Below the pieces are notes generated by a model, which saw nothing but the letters and a program-made list of their open reading frames with translations, did no database searches and was not told the DNA's origin. 62,992 nucleotides of DNA, from NCBI GenBank assembly GCA_037447655.1, contig JBBHKE010002620.1, forward strand, positions 189,389 through 252,380. The letters run 5' to 3'. Each line of letters begins with the position of its first letter. The stretch's first letter is position 1. The translations under genes and the position numbers were made by a program. Origin of the DNA: Zygnema cylindricum. Taxonomy: Eukaryota; Streptophyta; Zygnematophyceae; Zygnematales; Zygnemataceae. Below, piece after piece: positions 22,761-35,585 of this stretch.

Positions 22761-23699
22761 TTAACACTATTAAAGCTGCGACGTATATACCCACTCTTAC
22801 GGTTGTAAAGACACACTAATTCCCACAGCAAACCAAAATAAGAAACAATCAATTTACCCATAACTAAACTTTCAATCACTAATTTCACCTCCTCCATGGT
22901 ATTTGTCAGCTTACGTAACAACCTCATCCTTCCTTGGGACGACAGAATAATGCAAAAAATAAGAAACCGCTGTTTACCCTCCCAGGTGCAGATTTCCTTC
23001 TCCTCCCTTCTCCGCCCTTTTCCTTTCTCCTCCCTCCTCCTTTCTCTTCCCTTCCACTCCCTTCTCCCCCCTTCTCCTCCAACCATCTCCCCTCTACGAT
23101 TTGCTCTTCTCTTCCCTCAAACATTTGGGACAGCAACAGAAAAAGCCATAATCTGCAAGATCGGATCTTCTCTCTTCCACATCCGCGTTTTCGTCAATAT
23201 ACGAAATTGTTATCTGCACTCCATAAACAAACAAAAAAAGACTAAGTTTTGTACTAAGTATTGTATATGCATAACAACAATGAAAAAAATTCCCACAATT
23301 ATCCTAATTTTCATAATCGACCTACATGCCTTACAGTAATCAGTTTGTCCACTCTATATATGTATAACAGCAAATTGGAAAAGTCCGTATAATTTTTGGC
23401 CCACACAACTAAAAAATAGACGGGACAGTTTTAAGTTTCATGCATGCAAGGATTCAAAAGAAAAAAAAAAAAACTAAGTAAACCCAAAAAAATTACAACA
23501 TCAACATCAACGCTTACGGTTTTGTCCACAAACAGAAAGGGCTTGCTGGTATTGTGGTCCACACCAGTTTATGTGCATATGTTTTAAAAAAGGGACCAGA
23601 TGTTAGTGATGATTAAGAGAAATCTCAGTGAGTGGTATGTCCGAACAAAAGTTGAGTTCAAATCATAATCAAACTAAACCAACTATTATTTACCCAATA

Positions 23700-23855
23700 C
23701 ACACGCACCCACCCACGCACGCAAGCACCGACCCATCCACACCCACCCACCCACCCACACCCACCCCCACCCACACACACCCCCCCACCCACAGCACCAC
23801 CCACACATCCCCCCACACACCCCCACCTACCCACCCACACACACACACACACACA
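23700..23855. repeat. (CCCA)n/(CA)n repeat
   Basis: CCCACCCA and CACACA units interspersed over about 155 bases. The Thr/His/Pro open frame it produces is an artefact. Confidence 0.85.
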
Positions 23856-24344
23856 AACGCAGATTATTTTATTTTGTTCATACATAAAAACTCTAAAAAC
23901 CTAAAAGCAGAAGGAGATTACAGAGGAGGTAATTACTGCCTTAACTAATAGTAACATCTGTAAATTTGGCCAGTTTTACATATTTTGTACCATTACTATA
24001 ACTATTGAGAGTAACATGAGTACATTACTTAACATCTTCCCCCCTTAATTTCCAATGGATGTTTTCCTAAATCAAGTTCTCCCTCTCCTTTCAACCTTCT
24101 CTATCCCTCTTCCTTTTCATTTCCATTCCTTTCCACCCTGTTCCTGATCTGATTATGGAGGACTTTGACCCTATAATCCTCCATTGTGGTTTAGATGAGA
24201 TTTCGGACCAACTTTGAGTTGGACGTTATTGTGCTAGCAGGGCACCAAAATGTAATTTTGAGAGACGATTATGATCACAAAGACTATTGTGTTGTTTTGT
24301 AATCGAATGTCGCGATAAAGTCTCTATAGCGTAGCTAACATAAC

Positions 24345-25830
24345 TTTACTTCACTTCATTTGGATAATTAGGCTAGGAGATAAGTTGGGTCAAAGTAGTC
24401 ATTTGATGCAAAATTTGGAAACTTGGACGTACAATAGCTTTGCAACGAATTATTCAAACATGATGTATTTTATATTGATAGAAAGAATTTTGAAATACTT
24501 TTCATTTGATAGTTTGCAGATGGATTTTGAAGGAGATATGGCAGTTCCCGTAAACTGCATATTATAGGTTAATCATTGACTTTTCAAAGAAATGATTGCT
24601 TTTGCTGGTTGGAAATTAATATAGGTCGTTCAGCCGACGTTTAATAAGTCAAAGGTTTTGATGATTTTGGAAATTCAACATAGAATATGTCCCGTAGTGT
24701 CAAGTTTAATGCTAAGTATTTATTTTAAGTGCTTTAAGTTGTTGGAACTCTATATTGGCTAGGAAACAAGGGCTCAAAGCTGCCTCTCAATTTTGTCGCC
24801 TTCCGAAACCTAATTTAATCAGAAAATAGCTTTTTCGCCAGCCTACTTTTGCCATCTTTTGATCATATTTGAGTGTGCATAATTTAATCAGCAAAGAGCT
24901 TTTTCGCCAACCTACCTTTGCCATCTTTTGATCACATTTGTATTGCTTTGCAGTTAGTAAAACGGTGTCTTGTTTGGCAACAAGGACACTTAGTACTTTT
25001 GATTGCAATAGTCTTTGAGGGTCTAAAGGATGGAGTTGGACAAATCTCTGACTTGGAGGATCCGTGGGTTTTTGGGACTTTTGAGTCTGATCGCGTGAGT
25101 TTTCCGTGGCATCGGTTATCTCCTCTAGGTGGGTCAAAACCCTTTTCAAGCTACCCAAACCTTTTTAAAGTTTGGCATTGTAGACACTTAGATCCTACTT
25201 GTTTTATCTTCAACTCTTTTATATGTTTTTGTATTATAGTGAATGGCTTGTGATGGAGTAGGGTAGATGGCAATATTGTTAAGTTTGCAGAGATCACTGT
25301 TATATGAGTTAACGCAGTCTAAACTATTTGTATTTTGGTTTTTATTTGTTAATTCTCGAAATTAGGGTTTTTGTTAACTTTTTTTGTTGAAGTTGTTAGC
25401 GTAGCCTTCCGAGCTTGTTGATGTTATAGCTCGCGGTTAGACAGAACTAAGAGAGTATGATCGGTCCCTCTAACCCATTGTGGTTTTTTCCCAGAAAATC
25501 GCCCAACCCGTAATGATTTAGTTGTTACCATTGACGATTCACCTACTTCCTTTCTAATTATGGTTACTTTTCGAATCCTAATCTTTCCCTTTCCAATCAT
25601 CCCTAACTCCGTGGAAACATCTTTTTCTACCCCAATGTTTGATTTAGCTTGAATGGCTCACATCAACCCAGTTAGGTCAAATCGTTGATGTCCAACCGAA
25701 TGCATAATTGGAGGAAAATTGGATCCGTAGGTGGAAGAATTGAAAAGAGATGCTGAGAAGGAATAGGTGTCGAAATTTTATCTATGTCCGAGTTCTCTTT
25801 CAAAGGTGCTTTTTCTGGATCAGCACGTAT
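24345..25830. repeat. large inverted repeat, left arm
   Basis: About 1.5 kb whose reverse complement matches 26365-27687 at roughly 75-85 percent by eye. Matching landmarks include GGGTCAAAGTAGTC (24388) with GACTACTTTGACCC (27640), AGCTTTTTCGCCAGCCTAC with its complement near 27180, TAGCTCGCGGTTAG (25430) and the TGATGTCCAACCGAATGC block. This arm carries an internal ~70-bp duplication (24830-24935). Confidence 0.8.
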
Positions 25831-26364
25831 CGAAAAATAATAGAGCACGTATCGAAAAATAATAGAGTCTAGTTCCGGGTTGTTGGTCGGAGTAAATAAC
25901 AATGATGGAATGGGAACTAAGTCATCCCTCGGCTCTGTTTCGCCTACGCCTAAATCTTTTTCCACTATTTTCAATTCTTGCCGATTTTTTTGAGAAAAGA
26001 CTCCAATCTCGAGTGAAACCACGAGTATAACATTTGGATCTTTTTCCTCTCTATCCCTAAAAAGTGGTTTTCCACGTGTTCCAAATTTTCCTTCTACCTC
26101 ATGTTATTCCGATATCTGGGCCAGTAAATTGGGTTGTATCTCTTCTACAACCAATTCCAAAATTACCCCTTTTTGCTTTTGATTTTCCCCACCTCCGTTG
26201 GTGAAAGAAAATCAACAATTATCTCATTTTTTGAGGAAAACCCATCATGATTGGGAGAAGGTGACATGTGGGTAAATTCAATGTTGAGGGATCTCTTAGG
26301 TCCAATGTATGTCTTCTGGATGTTGGATCTTTCGAGATTCATCTTCTATATCCGCTCCCCAAGG
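25831..26364. other. spacer between the inverted-repeat arms
   Basis: AT-rich spacer, no gene recognised. A minus-strand open frame (25672-26022) overlaps the inner edge; a related decayed reading exists in the right arm, so this may be remnant coding sequence of the repeat. Confidence 0.35.
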
Positions 26365-27687
26365 TAAAAGATTCGGTTGTGGAAAAATCGAAATTTGGTG
26401 GAGATTTCGGATAAAAATAAAATTATGACACCCATTATTCCTCATTTTGAGCATCTCTTTCCAATTCCTCCACTTATCGAACCAGTTTTTCCTCATATTA
26501 CGCATTTAGTTGGACATCAATTATTTGACTTAACTGGGTTGATGCCAGTCATTCAAGCTAAATTAAACAATGGGGTATAGAGAGATGTTTCCACAGAATG
26601 AGAGAAGAGTGGAAAGGGAATTATTAGGATTCGAAAGGTAACCAAAAGTAGAAGGGAAAAAAATGAATTTTCAAAGGCAACAACCAAAATATCGAGGCTT
26701 GGGCAATTTTTTGAGAAAAGACCACAATGCGTTACAAGGACAGATCATAATACAGTTCTCTCTAACCGCGAGATATAACATCAACAAGCTCGGTATGCTA
26801 CGCTAACAACTTAAACAAAAGTAGTTAACAATAACCCTCATTCCGAGAATCAACAAATAAAAATCAAAACATAAATACTTTAGACTGCCATAACTCATAC
26901 AACAATGATCTCTGCAAACTTAACAATATTGACATCTACCCTACTACATCATAAACCATTCACCATAATACAAAAACATATAAAAGAATTGAAGACAACA
27001 AGTAAGATCTAAGTGTCTACAAATACCAAAATAAAATAACCGATGCCACGAAAAACTCCCGCGATTACACTCAAAAACTATTGCAATCAGAAAGTACTAA
27101 GTGTCTTTGTTGCCAAACAAAACACTGTTTTACAAACGGCAAGGCAAGTCAAATATTATCAAAAGATGGCAAATGTAGGCTGGCGAAAAAGCTATTTTTT
27201 GATAAAATTAGGTTTCGAAAGGCGACACAATTGAGAAACAATTTTGAGCTTTCATTTCTAAGCCTATTTAGAGTTCTAACAACTTAAAGCACTTCAAATA
27301 AATACTTAACATTCAACTTGACACAACGGGATATATTATATGCTTAATTGCCGAAAACGTCAAAACCTTTGACTTATAAACGTCGGTTGGACAGCCTATA
27401 CTAATTTCCAACCGGCAAAAGAATTCATTACTTTGAAAAGTCAATATAACCTATAATGTGTTGTTTACGGCAACTGCCATATCTCTTTCAAAATCTATCT
27501 GATTAATACAAACAAACTCTCGAATAACAACTATTGTAAAATTCTATCTATCAATATAAAATACAACATGTTTGAATAATTCATTGCAAAGTTACAGTAC
27601 GTCAAAATTTCCAAAAATTGCACCACAAGACTACTTTGACCCAACCTATCTCTTATCTTAATTATCTAAATAAAGTGAAGTAAATAA
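26365..27687. repeat. large inverted repeat, right arm
   Basis: Reverse-complement partner of 24345-25830, slightly shorter because it lacks that arm's internal duplication. Translations such as KVLSV(L/F)VAKQ and MA(K/N)VGWRKSYFLIKLGF recur in both arms, so the family may once have been coding. Confidence 0.8.
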
Positions 27688-27795
27688 AAAATGGCAAGAT
27701 TGTCAGGCATACAAAGACCGGACTTTTATTAAGCGCATTTTTCCAAAATTGGAATGCTCTTGCTTTTTTTTCCACAGTCACTCTTGATCTTTCTT

Positions 27796-28020
27796 TCAAA
27801 TTAAATTGGGCACTTGAACTCGACTGCTACGCTTTGGAACAAATCGTGAATAATAATTTGCTAGCCTTAAAAATATGCGAAATGTAAAATTTATAAGGGT
27901 TGGCAACGCATCTAAGACATCGACCTTCACCATACGTGGACCTACATACTTTTGGGTAACCTCATGTCCTAAATACAAAATCTTGTGAATATTGTTTTTT
28001 TCCCAAATTCTGAATTTTCG
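27796..28020 (-). pseudogene. Ty3/gypsy reverse-transcriptase fragment, degenerate
   Basis: The minus strand encodes LYLGHEVTQ and, after a spacer, FLRLANYYSRFVP. These are the YLGH-x-V and FLGLANYYRRFV motifs at the C-terminal side of Ty3/gypsy reverse transcriptases. The spacing between them is close to normal, but the flanks do not continue as polymerase and no YxDD, RNase H or integrase was seen. A scrap of a dead retrotransposon next to copy 3 of the local repeat. Confidence 0.7.
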
Positions 28021-28790
28021 CCTTTCAAAACCTAATTTTATCAAAAAAGAGCTTTTCGCAAGCCTCATTTTGCCATCTTTCGATCATATTTGAGTTGTCG
28101 TGCAGTTTGTTCTCTCTTTGCCGAAACTTAATTGATCACAAAAGAGCTTTTTCGCCAATCTCCTTTTGCTATCTTTTGATCATATTTGAGTTGCCTGCAG
28201 TTTGTTCTCGCTTTGCCATTTATTTATCATATTTAAGTTGCTTTGCAGTTTGTAAAATAGTGTAATGTTTGGCAACAAAGACACTTAGTACTTTTTGATT
28301 GCAATAATCTTTGAGGGTTTTAAGGAGGGAGCTGAATAAATCTTTAACTTAGAGGGAAATCAGGGATCCGTGGGTTTTTAGGACATTATGAGGAAGATCG
28401 CGAGAGTTTTCCGTGGCATCGGTTCCCTCTTCTGGGAGGGACAAAACTTTTTTTAAGTTTGGCATCCGAGGACGCTTAAATCCTACTTGTTTTGTTCTTA
28501 GCTCTTTTATATGTTTTTGTATTATGTTTAATTGCTTCTGATGGAGTAGGGTAGATGACAATATTGCAGACTATAGAGTAGGGTAAATGGCAATATTATT
28601 CATTAGAACACAGTTATATGAATTATGGCACTCTAAACTATTTATATGACAATCTAAACTATTTATATTTTGATTTTTATTTGTTAATTATTAGAATTAG
28701 GGTTATTGTCGACTACTTTTGTTGAAGTTGTTAGTGTAGCCTACCAACATTGTTGATGATATAGCTCGCGGTTAGATGGATGGTAAAGGA
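28018..28790. repeat. third copy of the 24.3-27.7 kb repeat
   Basis: Same orientation as the left arm. It starts at TCGCCTTTCAAAACCTAATTT and carries the AGAGCTTTTTCGCCAA, ACACTTAGTACTTTT, GATCCGTGGG and ATAGCTCGCGGTTAGA landmarks in the same order, with internal deletions. Confidence 0.75.
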
Positions 28791-29501
28791 CAGTAGAGCG
28801 ACTAATTACTCTTTAAGCGCAGGTTTTTCATCGGGAGATTCCAATAACCATGGGCAATTTGCAAGCGGGCCCAACACAGAGATCAACTTTGGTTTCTCAC
28901 TGTAGAAGTGGCTCTTATGTTCATCTACAACGACGTTTCCAGCCCATGGATTTTGTTTATCGGATGCGGCAGACTAAGGAAATTTTTAGATATTTTTGCA
29001 AGCCACATTATTCTGAAGGTGGTTGAGGTTTCCCTTCAGAAGTGCTAACTTTAGAGGGGGCTAACGGCAAGAGAGTTAAAGATAATAATATTAATGTGGC
29101 TCTTTGCCACCTTCGACAGCTCGAGGACGAGCCAACATTGCATTTAACCTACTTTCCCTCTTATCCTATTTGTTCTAATTTTCCCTTGTGTTGTCCTTGG
29201 TCAGGAAACTACATACATTTTATTATGTAAGCATGCACTCGAACTTGGCATTCTTTTTAATTGGCAATGACCTTAGAAAGGAGGGGAATGATCCAAGAGT
29301 TCATACGACGCTCCCAACATTGGGGACGGAAGTGGTAACTTTTCTGTCTTTTCATTGTTTTGTATCATCTTTATGTCTACACTAATGTTGTTCGGTTGAT
29401 CATTGTATTTCGGAATATGGATTCCTCTACGTGGAGTGTTATTTGTTGCCAAATTGATATATTATTCTTCATGCATTAAGCATCACAACCATGGGCTCGA
29501 C
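28791..29501. other. intergenic, nothing recognised
   Basis: No coding ORF, repeat or motif that I can support. Confidence 0.4.
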
Positions 29502-29642
29502 ACCTCTCCTTCTCTTTTTTCTTCTCTCTCTCCTTTTCCCTCTCCCTCTCCCCCTCCCCCTCCTCCCTCCCCTCTCCCCCTTGCCTTTTCCCTCTCTTTT
29601 TTTTTTCCTCCCCTCTCTCTCTCCCTCTCCCTCTCCCCTCTT
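29502..29642. repeat. polypyrimidine tract (CCCTCT-type)
   Basis: About 140 bases of C and T with CTCCCTCTCC units. Open frames on both strands here are artefacts. Confidence 0.9.
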
Positions 29643-29874
29643 TAAAAAAAATAAGTTGGCACCAATTAAACCATGAGAAATCATTTAAAGCATTGCACCA
29701 CCCTCGCATCTTACCTCTTCCCCTTTGGCGATGGCCCTAGTTGCCACCAACACGGCTCGTCCATCCAAATCCTTAAAAAAAAAAAATAGAGCGAGAGTAA
29801 AAAAAAAGAGGGACACAGAAAAGAGAGAGAGAAAAGAATGAGAAAAAAAAATGCTCAATGTCATAATTGAAGAG

Positions 29875-30180
29875 TAGCTGTTGAAGTCATAATCGAATTT
29901 TAATTAAAAACGACGAAAGAAAAGTTAAAATTGTTGAAGCCATTAACTAACATTACTCTCAAAAGATTAAAAAAATAAAAGAGATTATGAAAAGGTTAAA
30001 AAAAAAAGGTTTCTGAAAAGATAAAAAAAAGAGTTTTTAAGTGTTGAAGGGATCATCAAATATTATTCTAAAAAGGACAAAACTGTTGAAACCATAACAA
30101 TTTAACTTTTATTTTAAAAAGATAACAAAAAGTATAACTGTTGAAGTCATAATCAAACATTATTCTAAAAAAAATGTTAT
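29875..30180. repeat. minisatellite of ~55-65 bp units
   Basis: About five diverged units around CTGTTGAAGTCATAATC followed by AAACATTATTCTAAAAA, seen near 29877, 29932, 30040, 30085 and 30138. A-rich and non-coding. Confidence 0.6.
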
Positions 30181-31519
30181 CGTGTTTTGGCTGTTTAGAA
30201 ACCAAAAAAATATGGGCGGCTAATAAACAAAAAAAAGAACAACACAAAATGGGCGGCTAATAAAGAACAACACGATACAGTAATGAATCAAATAACAAAT
30301 ACTATAATAAATACAATAAACGTAAAATAACAATCACAGATAATAAATTCAACAATAATTACACTAATAACAAAAAAAATAACAATAATAAGAACAATTA
30401 TAATGATAATATTGATTATCGTTCTGTTCCATACCCCAAATTCTATTTAATTAACCGCAATATGGTTTTTACCATATTGTCGGTGACTAGAATGTGCCAG
30501 TTTGCAATATTTTGTGGTATAGTAAACAATTTCAGATTTTTGAATTAAAAAAACGACAAGTTTTTTTCAACTCTTACAAGTTTCCATCCAAACTATCTAC
30601 AAAATATTTTTGGTGTGGTCTCAAAATACCACAGAATAGGACAGAATATGACAGAATATCATAGAATATCTCATATAATTACAGAACCGTATCACAGAGA
30701 ATCTCTTGTTTAAGAGGTAATCTCACCGTATTTTCCTTAAAGGCTCGAGTATTGGGATCACAGGAATGGTTTATACAACTTTGAAGAGCATAAAATGCCG
30801 TTCCTATGTTGGTTTAAAAAAAAAACAAAATGAAAAAAAACAAAAAAAAAAAAAAAAAAACGCCAAACTAATAATGACGAACGATAACAACAAGATTTTT
30901 ACGTTATATCCATCGGGAAAATATTTAAAGGGCTTTTTTTAACGGGTTTTGGTGGATTTGAATGCACCTTGTCTTTTCAAAGTCACGTGGTCTTTACGAC
31001 GTGTCAAAGAATATTGGCCGTCCATCATGATAACCCGATAGGTAGAATCATTACCCAGATGTAGCGACCGTACACGACATGTACAAATTGATGATGTCAC
31101 CGTCACCGTCCTTAAAGACGGTGGAGGACGGTGGTTCCCGACTGGCTGCTTTGAGTATGTTTCGTTGAAAGGGAACAATCGAACGGTCAAGATTTAATCC
31201 TGAAGTCTCGAAGAGTATTGACAGATTCTCAATAAAAGTGTTGAAAAACAAAAAAAAGATGCTGAAATAATAAATCGGACAATTAGTGTTTACCCTTGGA
31301 ACCTTAGAATAGTGAGATGGATTCACATTAGAGATGATTTTTAAACATAAAAATAAAAATACGGAATGGTTTGAGAGCGTACAGAACCGACAAAACATTT
31401 TGTACCCGAGTCGTATAAAAATATTTGACATGGTGGTAAAACCAAATGATAAGGGCGCCCAGCGCCACCCGGCGCCTATCGACGATATTTTTAGTCTTGC
31501 CCTTTAGTATGGCATAGTG
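30181..31519. other. A-rich intergenic DNA
   Basis: Poly-A and AAC/AAT-rich stretches, a run of A near 30840 and a GC-rich GGGCGCC-containing patch near 31455. No coding ORF recognised. Confidence 0.4.
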
Positions 31520-31522
31520 TAA

Positions 31523-32474
31523 GGGCGTGTTCCCATGTAACCGAAACTTTGAAACGGATTTTAGCGCAGATTTTACGGTATAGTTTTCAAAGTGTTCTTA
31601 TGACAATCATTACTTGCGCTTTTATTAATTCAAATATGTGACAGTTGTAGACGTCTACAAAATATGCGTCAGCCTACGATAGTACAAAACAAAATGTAGA
31701 CGACTACGAAACTTCCCAAAATGACAGACGTCTACAAAAACGGCGACCGTTGTAGACGTCGAGTTTTTTGTGACATTGTAGATGTTTACGGTTTTGTGAC
31801 ATTGCGAAGTCATGTTACCTTGCGAAGTCATGCTACCTTATGACGTCATCAACACGTAAACTCTCCGCCATGGCTTCTCGATTTCTTTTTCTTACCATTT
31901 ATCATTCGATATGCCATCAAAATGAGACAAAAAATGCTAAAAAAAGAGGAAAAAATATATCTTTCATTTTATACTATTATCGCTGCATTTCATTTAGAGA
32001 TGAGAGAAAGAGGAGCGGTCGAATGAAAAAGATGGGGAGAGACGAAGACGTTGTAAATTTTTGCAAAGGACCCATGAATGAAAGTGGAGGTCCGAGACCC
32101 CAACGAATTTTTTTCCGTACATGCTTGTCATTTTTGTACGTACATGCGCGTGACGAGCATGTAAAAAAATAGCGTGTACTCTCCCTCGTTCAAAAAATTT
32201 CGTTCACGCGTGCAATACCTGCTTTCGTCGATAGGGTGCTATTTTGGTTAAAATCAGATCGCGATTTGATTCCACTACAAGTGTGAAGATGAGCTGGAAG
32301 TGGGTCGCGATGATAATAACGCCAAATTGCCGTACCTTCAAGTTCCAAGATGACGCAAAATGTTCTTGTGTTTTTGCCCATTTTTCGTACGGCGTAATAT
32401 TTTCTCGTTGGAAGTCCCATTTTCTGTGAAAATGACGGGGAAAAACCCTTACTTGAACACATGGGAACACGCCC
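31523..32474. mobile_element. TTA-flanked element, GGGCGTG family, copy B
   Basis: 952-bp element with perfect inverted ends GGGCGTGTTCCCATGT and ACATGGGAACACGCCC. Flanks are TAA on the left and TTA on the right, so one target-site base has changed or the insertion differs. An array of GTAGACGTC-type motifs lies at 31645-31765. Its right half, inverted, matches the left part of copy C. No transposase. Confidence 0.82.
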
Positions 32475-32477
32475 TTA

Positions 32478-34378
32478 GATTGTCACATAAAGCGTAAAAT
32501 TTTACCGTACGATTTGTAGGAGAGCGTATTGTATCATTGTAACCATATGTACGGTCTTGTTCCTAAAACCGACAAATCCCCCTCCTGAAACTAAAAAAAA
32601 GATTCAGAAACAACAAGAGGAAACTGCGCGGCAAACCACCAAGGTCAGAGGAAGGTACGCGTACGAATCGTGACAGGATGTCCTCTGGCAAAGATTTTTC
32701 GATGGATTTGCATTCACCCTGTCAGAAGCCCTGGACTCTATGACGTGGAGAATATTTATTGGCTTTAATCTTACACCTATCTCTATTATCGACGTGGAAC
32801 GTCTGCACATGGCTTGTAGCTGGCTATTGTCCTCCTATTTTTTTATTTTATTTTTCTTTAGGACGGTTCACTACAAATCTTTAATAGAGTAAATAACACT
32901 AATTCGGTCGCGACTTGTTTTAGCCGACAATCGTACAAATGGACTACAGACAGTACAATCGGCCAGTGTCATCGCACTAAAACTGTATTATATTATAATA
33001 TCGCTTTAATACTAATAAATCCTTAACGATTGGCAGTTTAGCATCTACCCCGGTCACTTTTTACTTCTGGACCCATTGAAGAATGTCCAGCGAAAATACA
33101 GGGATGGTACAAATCAGTACGGATTTCATTAAACGACAGAATATCAATTATTTCCTAATGGAAGGTTCCCCTTAGCCGTAACGAAGGGCTGTTCGTTACA
33201 ACGGTAAAAGTACAGTACAGTACCATTTGTGAAAAACAAAAAAAGACAAGAAACGACAAATCTACAGCTGGTACCCACTGTGCCACCGTCTGACATGCCA
33301 CTGTAGGTTATGGACGGATTCGGGATTATGTGAGAGCTGTACTGTAGCTGCAAAACGACAGAAATAGAGCACGCGCGTATTATTTTCACTTGCCAGCAAA
33401 AGACGGTTCTAAGTAGTGGACTGTCCATTCTTTTAAAGACAAAATGATGTCAGATTGACCGTACATCATGACCTGCGAAGGACCTTCCACTAAGGGGTCT
33501 AAATGCAGACGACGAAAACATTTGACCTCGTATCGCGTCGGATTTGAGGTCAACGACGTCGCAGTAATTCTTTATTATGTGTTGAAAGAAACGTTAGTGC
33601 ATAATAAATATCGAACCGAACTGTCAACGATAAAATGACCGCTAGGAAATCTGGAGAATATCGGCGACCTGTCTAACAAAATAAATCATATATTTATGCA
33701 AAGGAAAAGCTTTATAACATAGAAAAAGCCATAGGTGATTAATGAGACCCACTTTTGATATGCAATTTAGATAATTAACGGTTTGTACTGGTTGATAAAC
33801 GCTAAGTTCTACATAGATAAAGTCACAACAACTTTAATTGAAGTGCGTGTTCTATTCATCTACAATCATAAGTTAGACTAAGATTTCATCATTTGTTAAG
33901 TGATGGAAAGCGAGTCACGTAGAAAACTTTAATTTATTGTAGTTCATACTAAATTGACGTCAAGATTCACAAGCTAATAACGTTCATAGCGACTCATTTT
34001 TTGCTTTTTTTAAAAGTCTTGCTTATGAACTAATCTTATCCTGTCGAACACAGTTTGATATATGTGGCCATCTCTAAGTAGTGTTTCTCTTGATTTTTTG
34101 TATCACAATATTTTCATTTTTTATCAGAAATACTTCCAAGGTCGACAAAGTGGAAAATATTGTAATCTTATTTTTGTTTAGAGCGTCCCGTTTTGTCTCA
34201 CTTTCTTTTTGTCTTGTCTTTTTTCAAAGTGTTTCAAGGTTTTTTTAAGCTTTAAGGTTTTCTAAACCTTTTTGGTTCTTTTGCGGTATTTTAAGGTGTC
34301 GTAGGATTTTTATTTTTTTAGGGCGGGCCTTTAAACTTTTACCGTTCCAATCCTTTTTGGTGCGAATTAAGTCCATGG
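32478..34378. other. intergenic, CGTAC-rich; possible element remnant
   Basis: No coding ORF recognised. TCCTAATGGAAGGTTCCCCTTA at 33154-33175 looks like a right end of the GGGTAACCTTCC family, but I could not find a convincing left end. Confidence 0.4.
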
Positions 34379-34908
34379 GAAGGCGGCAGAGGTCGCAAAA
34401 GTCAAAATTTTACATAACCGAAACCGACCGTTTTTTTTTTCAAAATCTGAGTAACCGACGCCCGACCGGGTTATGTCACGCTCCAAAACTGCTAACCGAT
34501 ACCGACCGGCGTTTACGAAAATAAAAGTTAACCGAAACTCGATTTCTTAGGACTAACCGTGCCCGCCCGTAACCGAAAAAGTACAAAATTAACTAATGTA
34601 CGACGTATGAATAAGCCAAAAATTACGATTTGTCGCGTTCCCTTAGATTTGCGAAATGAATAGTGTACTACCGTGTCAGATTTGCGACGCTTTGTCGCGT
34701 TCCCTAAGATTTGCGAAATGAATAGTGTACTACTGTACTGTGTCAAATTTGCCTCTGGTATGCCGGTATGGTGCACATGTAACTAATACATTAACGTACC
34801 GATGCGGCTCTGCGATGCGCGTCAGATTCCTAAATTTGGCGATTATGTCGAATCCAAAACCCAGCGATATAAAAAAACCAGCATCGCCTTCATCGCAGTA
34901 TTATGAGC

Positions 34909-35536
34909 CAGAGGTCGCAAACGGTCAACCGAAACCGTGATCAACCGTTACCGACAGCCCGCGCCGGATCCGAAACGGATTCGGTTGCCAAATTTTGAGG
35001 GCCGAGCGGTTGCGGTGGGTTGATTCACCAGAAAAAAAAAACGGCCGGTAACGGTCGGTCAACCAAAAAACCAAAAATAAATAAAAATTTGTACTGTCCA
35101 TACAATCCTACAGTATTGTACTTTCTACTCTTTGGTATCGTGGAAGTACGTGACATCATGATTAGCATCGCAAATCTGACACAGTAGTAACACTATTCAT
35201 TTCGCAAATCTTAGGTAACGCGACAAAGCGTCGCAAATCTGACACGTTAGTAAACACTATTCATTTTGCAAATCTAAGGGAACTCGACAAATTGTAATTA
35301 TTGGCTTATTCATACGTCGTACATTAGTTATTTTTGTACTTTTTTGGTTACGGGCGGGCACGGTTATTCGCGAGAAATCGAGTTTCGGCTTACTTTTATT
35401 TTCATAAACGTCGGTCGGTTAACGGTTAACAATTTTGGAGCGTGACATAATCCGGTCGGGCATCGGTTACTCAGATTTTGAAAAAAAAAAAACGGTCGGT
35501 TTCGGTTATGTAAAATTTTGACTTTTGCGACCTCTG
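34909..35536. mobile_element. nested hAT-like MITE, 628 bp
   Basis: Begins CAGAGGTCGCAAACGG, ends TTTTGCGACCTCTG, flanked by TTATGAGC and TTGTGAGC (7 of 8 identical). In inverse orientation relative to the outer element's left end. Defines the unit length of the family. Confidence 0.82.
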
Positions 35537-35585
35537 TTGTGAGCTGAAGCCTAATTGTCATAATATCGATTAATTTACCATCCCG

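Larger units (their letters stand above)
22174..24344. other. intergenic, simple repeats only
   Basis: Downstream of the secreted-protein gene. A GGTCC...GGACC stem follows the stop codon and an AATAAA lies near 22430. Then come TTTGTCTA-type repeats (22700-22760), a CT-rich tract (22989-23092) and CCCA/CA repeats (23700-23855). No coding ORF recognised. Confidence 0.5.

Noticed and set aside
23628-23948. 106-residue Thr/His/Pro frame
   Set aside because: Produced entirely by the CCCA/CA microsatellite.
33154-33175. Right end of a GGGTAACCTTCC-family element without partner
   Set aside because: Best left candidate (near 32866) matches poorly, so I did not call an element.
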